A stretch of DNA of 64,000 bases from Bin5 sp965221145 (GTDB lineage: Bacteria > Chloroflexota > Anaerolineae > Caldilineales > Caldilineaceae): the NCBI GenBank assembly GCA_965221145.1, contig OZ244877.1, positions 2,046,001 to 2,110,000 of the forward strand, in the 5' to 3' direction. The notes under the pieces are model-generated. The model was given only the letters and a program-made list of their open reading frames with translations. It ran no database searches and was not told the origin of the DNA. Shown here one piece after another: positions 56,380-64,000 of the stretch. The translations under genes and the position numbers were made by a program. Within the stretch, counting starts at the first letter, position 1. Every line of letters starts with the position of its first letter.

Positions 56380-57495
56380 ATGACGCTGGAGTTGGAGATC
56401 ACCAAACAACCGACGAACGTCCAGCAGACCCGCCTGGCGGTAATCGACACCGATATTCACAACTTTGACGTCTATGATGATCCACTCTTCAACCAGATCT
56501 TCACCGACTATCTGGCGCCCGAGTGGCAAGATCACCACAGGATGATTGGGCTGCGCGGCCATAACGGCGGCAGCTATCCACGCGCCCAACCCAACGCCGC
56601 CCGTACCGACTCCTGGCCCCCAAGCGGACGCCCGCCGGGCACCGATCTGGGGTTTATGCGCCAGCAACTGCTCGACGCCTGGGACATGGACTACGGCATC
56701 CTGAATCCTCTCGCCGGCGCAGGTGGACAGACGAATCTGGAGTACGGCGCACAGTTGGCGCGGGCCGTCAACGACTATCAGATCGCTGAATGGCTGGAGC
56801 AGGAACCGCGGCTGCGCGCGTCGATGCTGGTCAACTATGAGGACGCAAACCTGGCCGCCGAAGAGATTCACCGGCTTGGCGACCACGACGGCTTCGTGCA
56901 AGTCCTGCTCGTGGCCCGCACCTGTGAACCGCTCGGGCGGCGCAAGTATTGGAAGATGTACGAGGCCGCGCTGGAATACGATCTGCCGATCGGCATCCAT
57001 TTCGGCGGATCGGGCGGCCATCCCCTCACAGCCGGCGGGTGGCCCTCCTACTACATCGAAGATCACTGTGGTATGCCCCAGGCTTTCCAGGCGCAGATCG
57101 CCAGCCTTGTGTGCGAGGGTGTCTTTGAGCATTTCCCTGAACTACGCATTGTGATCATCGAGGGTGGCTTCGCGTGGATGCCTTCCCTTGCTTGGCGGCT
57201 GGATCAGAGCTGGAAGCGACTGCGCGCCGAGGTGCCCTATCTGAAGAGGGCGCCCTCCGAGTATATGCGGGAGCATTTCTGGCTGTCCACGCAACCAATG
57301 GAGGAGCCGCGGCAGCGCCGACATTTTGAACAGTTGCTTGAGCAGATGGATGGCGGGCGGCGCCTGATGTTCGCGACCGATTATCCGCACTGGGATTTTG
57401 ACTCCCCAGATCGCGCTTTGCCAGCTACCCTTCCCTTCGAGGTCAGGCGCGACATTATGGCGGAGAATGCGCGCCAATTCTACAAGCTGGCATAG
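56380..57495 (+). CDS. Amidohydrolase_2 family hydrolase/decarboxylase, paralogue 2
   Basis: A 371-residue protein with GGGAG 7 bases before the ATG. Motifs parallel paralogue 1: VIDTDIHNFDVYD, DLPIGIHFGGSGGHPL, IVIIEGGFAWMPSLAWRLD and LMFATDYPHWDFDSPD. Divergence from paralogue 1 is high outside the metal sites, so different substrates or a hetero-oligomer are possible. The stop is 3 bases before the MscS-like gene. Confidence 0.85.
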   Translation: MTLELEITKQPTNVQQTRLAVIDTDIHNFDVYDDPLFNQIFTDYLAPEWQDHHRMIGLRGHNGGSYPRAQPNAARTDSWPPSGRPPGTDLGFMRQQLLDAWDMDYGILNPLAGAGGQTNLEYGAQLARAVNDYQIAEWLEQEPRLRASMLVNYEDANLAAEEIHRLGDHDGFVQVLLVARTCEPLGRRKYWKMYEAALEYDLPIGIHFGGSGGHPLTAGGWPSYYIEDHCGMPQAFQAQIASLVCEGVFEHFPELRIVIIEGGFAWMPSLAWRLDQSWKRLRAEVPYLKRAPSEYMREHFWLSTQPMEEPRQRRHFEQLLEQMDGGRRLMFATDYPHWDFDSPDRALPATLPFEVRRDIMAENARQFYKLA

Positions 57496-57498
57496 CGA

Positions 57499-58386
57499 GT
57501 GAACGGGACAGACGGCATGGGCGGCATTTTCCGCTTCATAAACTCTCCACTTACAACAGTACAGGGAACGCCCCTGACACTCGTTGACTTGATCATAACT
57601 TTCGGGTCTGTGCTTCTCTTCTACCTGCTGGCGCGCGCAGCGGCGAGCCAGTTCCAACGTAGAGTAGAGCATCGGCTTACGCTCACAGCAACGAACCGGC
57701 GCCTCTACAGATCCACCATCTACCTGACGATTCTTTTTGCCGGGGTGTACATCTCTCTTTCCTTCCTTGGCGTGGATCTGTCAATCTTTCTGGTGCCGCT
57801 TGGCGCGCTGAGCATAGGGCTGGGACTGGGACTCCAGAACCTTGCCAGCAACTATATTGCAGGTCTGGTCCTGATGACGGAGGGAACGATTCGGGATGGG
57901 GATGTGATCGAGGTCGACGGCATACGCGGTACGGTCGTAGAGACGAGTCTGCGCACCACGGTCGTCAAGACATTCGGCAACACCGAAGTGATTGTCCCCA
58001 ACTCCCTTATGGTCTCCCAACGTCTTGACAACTGGACCAAGTCGGACCGAATCCTGCGCGTCGAATCCCACATTGGTGTCGCCTACGGGTCCGACATCGG
58101 CGCCGTGCATGAAGTCCTGCTCGCTCAGATTGTCAAGCACGCGGCCGTGTTGTCCGAACCGGAGCCGCGCTCGTTTCTGGTCGAGTTTGCAGACTCCGCC
58201 CTGCTCTTCCGCATTCAATTCTGGATCGACGATCCGGCGCAACGTCTTTCCTCGCTCAGTGAGATTCTGGAAGACATCTATCTTGAACTGCAAAAGCAGG
58301 GCATCGCCATTCCCTTCCCACAGCGCGACGTATGGCTTAAGACAGAGCCGGTGGGTTCGCAAGTCGCCAGCGCCGCGGCGACCTGA
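57499..58386 (+). CDS. MscS-type mechanosensitive channel
   Basis: A 295-residue inner-membrane protein with three predicted helices. The pore helix region is SIFLVPLGALSIGLGLGLQN, with the family-typical continuation LASNYIAGLVLMTEGTIRDGD and the beta domain VDGIRGTVVETSLRTTVVKTFGNTEVIVPNS. The cytoplasmic C-terminal domain ends in FPQRDVWLKTEP. The GTG at 57499 is used; an ATG at 57517 is an alternative. Its presence between amidohydrolase genes suggests export of charged metabolites or osmotic relief linked to that pathway, but this is inference. Confidence 0.9.
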   Translation: MNGTDGMGGIFRFINSPLTTVQGTPLTLVDLIITFGSVLLFYLLARAAASQFQRRVEHRLTLTATNRRLYRSTIYLTILFAGVYISLSFLGVDLSIFLVPLGALSIGLGLGLQNLASNYIAGLVLMTEGTIRDGDVIEVDGIRGTVVETSLRTTVVKTFGNTEVIVPNSLMVSQRLDNWTKSDRILRVESHIGVAYGSDIGAVHEVLLAQIVKHAAVLSEPEPRSFLVEFADSALLFRIQFWIDDPAQRLSSLSEILEDIYLELQKQGIAIPFPQRDVWLKTEPVGSQVASAAAT

Positions 58387-58453
58387 GCCGTATCACAGAC
58401 GCTTCGCCCACGCCTGGATTGAAGCGACCGAGAGTTCACAAGGAGACGTTTCG

Positions 58454-59593
58454 ATGACAAAGCTAGGAGCAACCCCGATCGCAGCGCCGGGCTGGACCGC
58501 GCAGACCAAAGAAGGCGTCAAGATCGTGGACTGCGACGTTCACCACAACTTTGAACAGCCCGAACAGCTGCTGCCCTACCTGTCCAGATTTTGGCAGAAC
58601 CATCTGCTCGATCAGGGTCTGCACCTTCCCAGCGGCGGCTATTCCAACATACCCTACCGCACCAATCGCCCCGACCTGAAAGACCCGGACCTGAAGGAAC
58701 GCGACTTCAACTTTTCGTTGGAGTTTCTCCAGCGCGAGCATCTCGATCCTTGGAACATCGACTACGCGCTGCTGACCGGCCCGCCCCCGTTTTACGGGTA
58801 CACCGGCCTGCCGGACCCGGACTGGGCCGCCGTGCTTTGCCGCGCCTTCAACGACTGGACCATCGAGCACTGGTTGGAAAAGGATGATCGCGTTGTCAAC
58901 TCCATTCTTGTCTCGCCCACGGATCCGCCCCAGGCCGTCGCCGAAATCAAGCGGCTGGCCGACCGCAAGGATACAGTCGCCGTGCTGATCCCCATGGGGA
59001 CCAGTTTGCCGTTTGGCAACCGCTTCTACCATCCGATCTGGGAAGCCTGCGAAGAGCACGGCCTGCCGGTCGTCTCCCACATAGGCGGCGGAGGCGGCGC
59101 GGCGCGTACAGTGCCCACGCCTCTCGGCTTTCCCACTTACTACATGGAATCGCGCATGAGCCGTCCTTACGTGGCCAGCACGCACGCAGCCTCACTGATC
59201 TGCGAAGGTGTCTTTGAAAAGTTCCCCAACTTAAAGTTCGCCCTGACCGAGGTGCAGCAGCTGTGGGCCGTGGCAGTTATGTGGCACATGGATTCCGACT
59301 GGAAGGCGATACGCGATCAGACGCCCTGGCTGAAGCGGCTGCCCAGCGAATACTTCCGCGAGCATATACGGGTCGGTTCGCAGCCAATGCACGAAGCCGA
59401 GACCACCGAGCAACTGTACCAGTTCCTGGAGATGCTGCACGCCGACGAAACGCTCGTCTACTGTTCAGACTTCCCTCATTTCGATTGGAACGATCCTGTC
59501 ACCACTTTTCCCAAACTTGAGCCGGAGGCGCACCAACGCATCTTCGCCGACAATGCGCTGGAGATGCTGCGTATGGAGGACTACCTGCAATGA
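58454..59593 (+). CDS. Amidohydrolase_2 family hydrolase/decarboxylase, paralogue 3
   Basis: A 379-residue protein from the ATG at 58454 with AAGGAG 9 bases upstream; the open frame extends back across mscS but only this part has similarity. Motifs are IVDCDVHHNFEQPEQLLPYL, LPVVSHIGGGGGAART, FALTEVQQLWAVAVMWHMD and LVYCSDFPHFDWND. It is more distant from paralogues 1 and 2 than they are from each other. ATGA couples it to the Rieske gene, implying that they work together. Confidence 0.86.
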   Translation: MTKLGATPIAAPGWTAQTKEGVKIVDCDVHHNFEQPEQLLPYLSRFWQNHLLDQGLHLPSGGYSNIPYRTNRPDLKDPDLKERDFNFSLEFLQREHLDPWNIDYALLTGPPPFYGYTGLPDPDWAAVLCRAFNDWTIEHWLEKDDRVVNSILVSPTDPPQAVAEIKRLADRKDTVAVLIPMGTSLPFGNRFYHPIWEACEEHGLPVVSHIGGGGGAARTVPTPLGFPTYYMESRMSRPYVASTHAASLICEGVFEKFPNLKFALTEVQQLWAVAVMWHMDSDWKAIRDQTPWLKRLPSEYFREHIRVGSQPMHEAETTEQLYQFLEMLHADETLVYCSDFPHFDWNDPVTTFPKLEPEAHQRIFADNALEMLRMEDYLQ

Positions 59594-59967
59594 CAAGGGT
59601 CGTCATTGCGAAAGCCTGGGAAATCCCGCCGGGAGAGCGCAAGATCGTTGTTCCATTTCGCGGCCGGGCCGGCATTGGCGTCTTCAACGTCAACGGTGAA
59701 CTTTACGCGCTGCGCAACATCTGCCCCCACAAGCGCGGCCCCCTCTGCACCGGCGAACTTACGGGCCGCATCGCCGCCGCCGCGCCGCCCTCAGGCCACA
59801 GCGCCGAGTTGACCGTCGAAGGGGAAGGCGAGGTCCTGCGCTGTCCGTGGCATCAGTGGCCCTTCGACATTGCCACAGGACGCTGCTTGCTCGATCCGAA
59901 TGTGCGCGTCAAAACATACCCCGTGCGCATCGTCGGCAACGATATTGTGGTCGAGTTTGACGATTGA
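59590..59967 (+). CDS. Rieske [2Fe-2S] ferredoxin
   Basis: A 125-residue stand-alone Rieske protein. The cluster ligands are Cys and His in NICPHKRGPLC and Cys and His in LRCPWHQWPFDIATG. A loop of about 20 residues (GRIAAAAPPSGHSAELT) between them is somewhat long. It could be the electron carrier of a ring-hydroxylating oxygenase, but no oxygenase alpha subunit is in the window. It may also be the family co-encoded with amidohydrolases. The start overlaps the amidohydrolase stop. Confidence 0.9.
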   Translation: MTRVVIAKAWEIPPGERKIVVPFRGRAGIGVFNVNGELYALRNICPHKRGPLCTGELTGRIAAAAPPSGHSAELTVEGEGEVLRCPWHQWPFDIATGRCLLDPNVRVKTYPVRIVGNDIVVEFDD

Positions 59968-60004
59968 AGTATGGGTTTTGCCCAAGCTCTGAAATGGAGC
60001 AATT

Positions 60005-61297
60005 ATGACAGTAACCGAACTGCTTGCTCGTCGCGATCGTCTACTGGGTGCGGGGGCGCCTATCTTCTATCAAAAGCCGGTCAACATCGTGCGCGGGGAG
60101 GGCGTCTGGCTATTCGACGACGGGGGCCGCCGCTACCTCGACATGTACAACAATGTGCCCTGCGTCGGCCACTGTCACCCCCGCGTCGTCCAAGCCATGC
60201 ACAGGCAGGCGCAAACGCTGAACGTCCACAGCCGTTACCTGCACGAAGGCGTCCTGGACTATGCCGAACGGCTGGCGAATTTGCACGCAGACCCAATGAC
60301 GAGCGTGGTCTTCACCTGTACCGGCACGGAAGCCAACGAAGTCGCCCTCGGCATCGCCCGCGCCGCAACCGGCGGCCGTGGCATCATCTGCACCGACGCC
60401 GCCTACCATGGCAACAGCGCCGAAGTCGGCAAGTTCACCCGTGTCGGCCAGCAGAGCGCGGCGCAGCAGCCAGACGAAATTCGCGCCATCCCCTTCCCAC
60501 AGCGTTTCCGCCCCTTGCGCGACGACGCGTCCGAAGAGGAACTGACGGAACTCTATCTGGCCGAGGTGCAGAGTGCCATTGACAGCCTGCGAGACAGCAA
60601 CGTCCCGTTGGCCGGGATGCTGGTCTGCTCGATTCTTGCCAACGAAGGGCTGCCGACGATCCCAAGCGGGTTTATGCCCCGTGCTGCTGAGTTGGTTCGC
60701 CGTGCAGGCGGGCTGGTTATCGCCGACGAAGTGCAGGCAGGCTTCTGTCGCACAGGCCGCTGGTGGGGCTATGAGGCGACCGAATTCGCGCCCGACATCG
60801 TTACGATGGGCAAACCGATGGGCAACGGGCTGCCCGTGGCCGGTGTCGCCGCCTCACAGGAGCTTGTGGATACCTTCCGGCGGCATTTTCGCTACTTCAA
60901 TACCTTCGCAGCCAGCCCTCTTCAAGCCGCGGTCGGTATCGCCGTAATTGATGTGATCGAAGAGGAAGAACTGGCCCATCAAGTCGACCAGGTGGGCGCA
61001 TATCTGCGATGCGAACTCCGCACATTGCAGTACTCGTGCGAACCGCTCGCCGATGTGCGCGGCCACGGTCTGTTCATCGGCATGGAGTGGGTGCGCGATC
61101 GTGCATCCAAGACCCCTGACCCTGACGGCGCCGCCGCAGTCGTAAACAGCCTGCGAGACAGAGGATTCTTCATCGGCAGCGCCGGGGCATTGAGCAACGT
61201 CTTGAAAATCCGACCGCCGCTCGTCTTCCAGCGGGAGCACGCGGACCTGTTCTTGACCGCGTTCGCAGAGAGTATCCGTCAACTTGAAGTCGTATGA
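60005..61297 (+). CDS. Class III aminotransferase-fold PLP enzyme
   Basis: A 430-residue fold-type I PLP enzyme. Cofactor-phosphate and substrate regions are TCTGTEANEVALGIARAATG and DAAYHGNSAEVG; the Asp stacking on PLP lies in LVIADEVQAGF, and the Schiff-base Lys lies in TMGKPMGNGLPVAG. The family includes omega-aminotransferases and phospho-lyases such as the ethanolamine-phosphate and phosphohydroxylysine enzymes. An APH-type kinase follows 85 bases later, the pairing seen with phospho-lyases, so that activity is a reasonable alternative. Confidence 0.88.
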   Translation: MTVTELLARRDRLLGAGAPIFYQKPVNIVRGEGVWLFDDGGRRYLDMYNNVPCVGHCHPRVVQAMHRQAQTLNVHSRYLHEGVLDYAERLANLHADPMTSVVFTCTGTEANEVALGIARAATGGRGIICTDAAYHGNSAEVGKFTRVGQQSAAQQPDEIRAIPFPQRFRPLRDDASEEELTELYLAEVQSAIDSLRDSNVPLAGMLVCSILANEGLPTIPSGFMPRAAELVRRAGGLVIADEVQAGFCRTGRWWGYEATEFAPDIVTMGKPMGNGLPVAGVAASQELVDTFRRHFRYFNTFAASPLQAAVGIAVIDVIEEEELAHQVDQVGAYLRCELRTLQYSCEPLADVRGHGLFIGMEWVRDRASKTPDPDGAAAVVNSLRDRGFFIGSAGALSNVLKIRPPLVFQREHADLFLTAFAESIRQLEVV

Positions 61298-61382
61298 GAT
61301 GCCGACTGCGATCGCATAGCCAAAACTTTGGCAGCGCAAGCGCCTCGCCTGCCCCCCCGCAATTCAGTTCAGGATCACACCA

Positions 61383-62432
61383 TTGACAGACCCAAATTAC
61401 GATCCGAGTTCAGAGGACAGCTTCTTTCGCCACACCTACGAAATCCAAAACGAGCAAGCCCTGCTCACATCCGCCGAACGCGCGCTTGCGGCATGGGACC
61501 TGTGCGTAACCGGCATCAATCTGGTTTCCCAATCCGAAAACATCGTCTTTCGGGTCGAAACTGACTCCGGGCAGGCCTTCGTCTTCCGCTTCCACCGTCC
61601 TGGCTATCATTCGCTGCCCGAACTGCAAGCAGAGTTGACATGGGTCGCCGCCCTCAATCAGGCTGGCATCGGCGCGCCCGTTCCTCGACTGACCAATGAT
61701 AGCCGTGCCTTTGTCAGCGTCTTCTTGACGGAGCTATCGCAGACAAGATACGTGAGTCTCGTCGAGTGGGTTGAAGGCGTCGCACTGGCAACGATGATTG
61801 AGCAGGAAACCGACAAGTCGAACCTGATCAGCTATTTTCACAAGACCGGACAGCTTGCGGCCCGTATCCACAACCAGGCCATGGCCTGGCCGCTTCCGCC
61901 CGGCTTCCAACGCCACGCATTTGACGCCGATGGACTGATGGGTGATGAGCCGTTCTGGGGGCCTTTCTGGGAACAACCGAAGCTGACCGCGGGCGAGCGC
62001 GCGCAGATCATCCACGCCCGCAATCAAATCTATCGAATCTTGACCGGATACGGCAAAGAGCGAGGAACCTACAGTCTTATCCACGCAGACTTGCACCCGG
62101 ACAACCTGATCATCACCGGCGACCACGTTCACATCATTGACTTCGACGATGCCGGTTTCGGTTGGCATCAATATGAACTGGCGGTGGCGATCTTCTATTA
62201 CCAGGACACGCCCTTTTTCGACACCATACGCGAAGCGATTGTCGCCGGCTACCTCACAGTACGACCTTTAACCGAAACCGATATCGAACTCTTGCCCATC
62301 TTTGTTCTGATTCGGAGCATGGTGCTGCTTGGTTGGATTGAGCAGCGACCGGAATTGGACAACAGCCATCAGTTGCCGGTTCTGATTGATAGGGCTTGTG
62401 AGCAATCAAGGGCACTCTTCGGTAGTGGCTGA
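61383..62432 (+). CDS. APH-family phosphotransferase (kinase)
   Basis: A 349-residue small-molecule kinase. The N-lobe has SENIVFRVETDSGQAFVFRF; the catalytic loop is LIHADLHPDNLI (HxDxxxxN), and the metal Asp lies in HIIDFDDAGFGWHQYE. The C-lobe resembles the homoserine-kinase/hydroxylysine-kinase branch rather than antibiotic-modifying enzymes. A TTG start at 61383 with AGGA 8 bases upstream is the best available. With the preceding class III enzyme it may phosphorylate an amino alcohol that is then deaminated. Confidence 0.8.
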   Translation: MTDPNYDPSSEDSFFRHTYEIQNEQALLTSAERALAAWDLCVTGINLVSQSENIVFRVETDSGQAFVFRFHRPGYHSLPELQAELTWVAALNQAGIGAPVPRLTNDSRAFVSVFLTELSQTRYVSLVEWVEGVALATMIEQETDKSNLISYFHKTGQLAARIHNQAMAWPLPPGFQRHAFDADGLMGDEPFWGPFWEQPKLTAGERAQIIHARNQIYRILTGYGKERGTYSLIHADLHPDNLIITGDHVHIIDFDDAGFGWHQYELAVAIFYYQDTPFFDTIREAIVAGYLTVRPLTETDIELLPIFVLIRSMVLLGWIEQRPELDNSHQLPVLIDRACEQSRALFGSG

Positions 62433-62768
62433 AAAGAAGGCACAGCCGGCGATGGTTCGTTCCTTTTGCGCATTGCCGCATGCCTTCCCTCTAGGGCCTG
62501 CTCTCCCGATTATTCCCTGTTGACGCCAAACGCCCCGCCCTAGCCCGCTCAGTTCGCGCGCGCCGCACCGGCCCTGCGCGATTCCGAACTCCTGGAATCG
62601 CCCCCAGGTGTAATGCCGCGGCCCGTTTTCATCGTCGGCCTTCGTTGCGCATACTCTTCGCCACTGGCAGATTCTATGCGTTCGTCCGCGAACAGAGTAG
62701 AATGGTGTGAACGGTACAAGGTAGTGTTTGTCCTTGCCCGAATTCATTGCCACCTAAGTAAGGAATTT
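62433..62768. other. Intergenic stretch without recognisable gene
   Basis: These 336 bases between the kinase and helicase genes contain short open frames without ribosome sites or similarity. No convincing terminator or promoter hexamer pair was seen. Confidence 0.6.
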
Positions 62769-64000
62769 ATGTCACAAAACACTTCAGAAGAGCATGACAT
62801 AGACATTGCCGAATCCCGCGCCCCGGCTGAAACAAGCGCCTTTGACGAAAACGTGAATCCCGTTGACCTGGTCGAGCCGGAGAACGCGCTGCCAGCAATC
62901 AGCCTGGCCGAACTGCCCCAACTGGCCCAGGAGGCGGCCTTCAGGGCCGGTTGGACAAAGCTGATGCCGGTTCAGGCAAAGGCCATCCCCTATCTTCTTG
63001 CTGGAAGGGATCTGATGGTCCAGTCGCGCACCGGCAGCGGCAAGACCGGCGCATTCCTTCTGCCTATTCTGCACCAGATCAATGCGCGCAAGAATGTCTG
63101 CCAGGCGTTGATCCTGTTGCCAACTCGTGAACTGGCTTTACAGGTGTCAAAGGAGGCCGCGCTGCTGGGTCAGGCAACCGGCGTGCGCAGCGTCGCCGTC
63201 TATGGCGGCGTCGGTTACGGCCCTCAGACGGAAGCCCTGCGCGGCGGCGCGCAGTTGGTGATCGGCACACCGGGTCGGATCCTTGATCATCTGCTCCAGC
63301 GCACTCTGCGCCTGGATGATCTGCATCTGCTTGTCTTCGACGAGGCTGACCGCATGTTGTCAATGGGATTCTTTCCTGACATGCTGCAAGTGCAAAGTTA
63401 CCTGCCTTCAAGTCCGATAAAAGGCTCGATGTTCTCGGCCACCTTTCCCGCGCATGTGCTGCGTCTGGCCCAACAGTTCCTCTCGCAACCGGACTTCCTC
63501 AGCCTGAGCCGTGATCGTGTCCACGTGGCTGAGGCCGAACACATTCTGTACGCCGATCCGGGCATGAAGAAAGATCGGGCGCTGGTGCGGCTGATCGAAA
63601 TCGAGAATCCCGTGGCGGCGATTGTCTTCTGCAACACACGCCGCACGGTTGACTATGTGACAATCGTCTTGCAGCGCTTCGGATATGACGCCGACAAACT
63701 GAGTTCCGATCTGAGTCAGCAGGAGCGCGAGCAGGTACTGAGCCGCGTGCGCGAGGGGAAGCTTCGTCTGTTGGTAGCGACCGATGTGGCCGCGCGGGGC
63801 ATCGACATCCCCGAACTGTCCCATATATTCCAGTACGAACCGCCCGAAGATCCAGAATCCTACATTCATCGCGCCGGGCGCACGGCCCGCGCCGGCGCCT
63901 CTGGCGCTGCCATCTCGCTGACCGCATCATTCGATGAACGCATACAGATGGAGCGCATCGCCAAGCGCTACGGCATTCCCCTTGAAGAGCGCAAGCTGCC
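62769..64000 (+). CDS. DEAD-box RNA helicase (3' end beyond the window)
   Basis: The frame opens at an ATG at 62769 (MSQNTSEEHDIDIAESRA) with AAGGA 5 bases upstream and stays open to the window edge, so about 410 residues are visible. An acidic N-terminal extension of about 45 residues precedes the core. The helicase motifs appear in order: Q-motif MPVQAKAIPYLL, Walker A SRTGSGKTGAF, Ia PTRELALQ, GTPGRILDH, DEAD in LLVFDEADRMLSMGF, SAT in MFSATFP, then IVFCNTRRT, VATDVAARGIDIPE and HRAGRTARAG. It probably remodels RNA, for example in ribosome assembly or cold response. It is transcribed away from the kinase gene. Confidence 0.93.
   Translation, partial: MSQNTSEEHDIDIAESRAPAETSAFDENVNPVDLVEPENALPAISLAELPQLAQEAAFRAGWTKLMPVQAKAIPYLLAGRDLMVQSRTGSGKTGAFLLPILHQINARKNVCQALILLPTRELALQVSKEAALLGQATGVRSVAVYGGVGYGPQTEALRGGAQLVIGTPGRILDHLLQRTLRLDDLHLLVFDEADRMLSMGFFPDMLQVQSYLPSSPIKGSMFSATFPAHVLRLAQQFLSQPDFLSLSRDRVHVAEAEHILYADPGMKKDRALVRLIEIENPVAAIVFCNTRRTVDYVTIVLQRFGYDADKLSSDLSQQEREQVLSRVREGKLRLLVATDVAARGIDIPELSHIFQYEPPEDPESYIHRAGRTARAGASGAAISLTASFDERIQMERIAKRYGIPLEERKL

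Overview
The window is a bacterial chromosome segment with a moderate-to-high GC core, operons on both strands, and sparse, repeat-rich intergenic stretches. Gene content points to a Chloroflexota member, possibly Caldilineales/Anaerolineae-like and possibly host- or marine-associated. The supporting signs are LysW-dependent lysine genes, DUF2089 and SHOCT-like proteins, surface proteins with SH3b repeats, formylglycine-type sulfatases, a PhyH dioxygenase, an enolase-superfamily dehydratase and tandem amidohydrolase_2 genes. The assignment is inference, because no rRNA or other marker gene lies in the window.

Layout. (1) 1-19.5 kb, minus strand: branched-chain amino acid cluster ilvB-ilvN-ilvC-leuA, then gltB-gltD-leuC-leuD-methyltransferase, with leuB at the far end. 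A type II restriction-modification pair whose nuclease looks frameshifted lies between leuD and leuB. ilvB is preceded by a transcription attenuator with a Leu/Val/Ile-rich leader reading frame. (2) 19.6-28.7 kb: a coiled-coil repeat protein with a nuclease-like C-terminus, a sulfatase, a heterodimeric ABC exporter, a MOSC protein and a two-gene DUF4365 cassette. (3) 28.9-34.6 kb, minus: the lysine alpha-aminoadipate operon hcs-lysT-lysU-lysW-lysX-lysY, driven by a strong promoter and an attenuator whose leader peptide carries clustered Lys codons. (4) 35.3-42.8 kb, plus: a giant secreted Ig-like repeat protein interrupted by four in-frame stops, with its Thr/Asn-rich and SH3b C-terminal part in a headless frame. 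(5) 43-50.3 kb: a VOC pseudogene, a dehydratase, an aldo/keto reductase, DUF2089 and SHOCT-like genes, copies of a dispersed non-coding repeat, and a frameshifted sulfatase. (6) 50.3-54.1 kb, minus: a tightly coupled set of small protein, PhyH, methyltransferase, AAA ATPase and TOPRIM-like protein. (7) 55.2-62.4 kb, plus: amidohydrolase x2, MscS channel, third amidohydrolase, Rieske ferredoxin, class III aminotransferase and kinase. (8) A DEAD-box helicase runs off the right edge.

How it fits together: leuABCD plus ilvBNC make Leu, Ile and Val, and GltBD supplies the glutamate used in transamination. The lys operon starts from 2-oxoglutarate and uses LeuCD-like and LeuB-like chemistry, but no separate homoisocitrate dehydrogenase, lysZ, lysJ or lysK is present here. 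Both amino acid operons seem to be controlled by ribosome-mediated attenuation, readable directly from mutually exclusive RNA pairings. The remaining third of the window is accessory: defence-like cassettes, surface proteins, catabolic enzymes and several broken genes. I found no tRNA, rRNA, CRISPR array or transposase.
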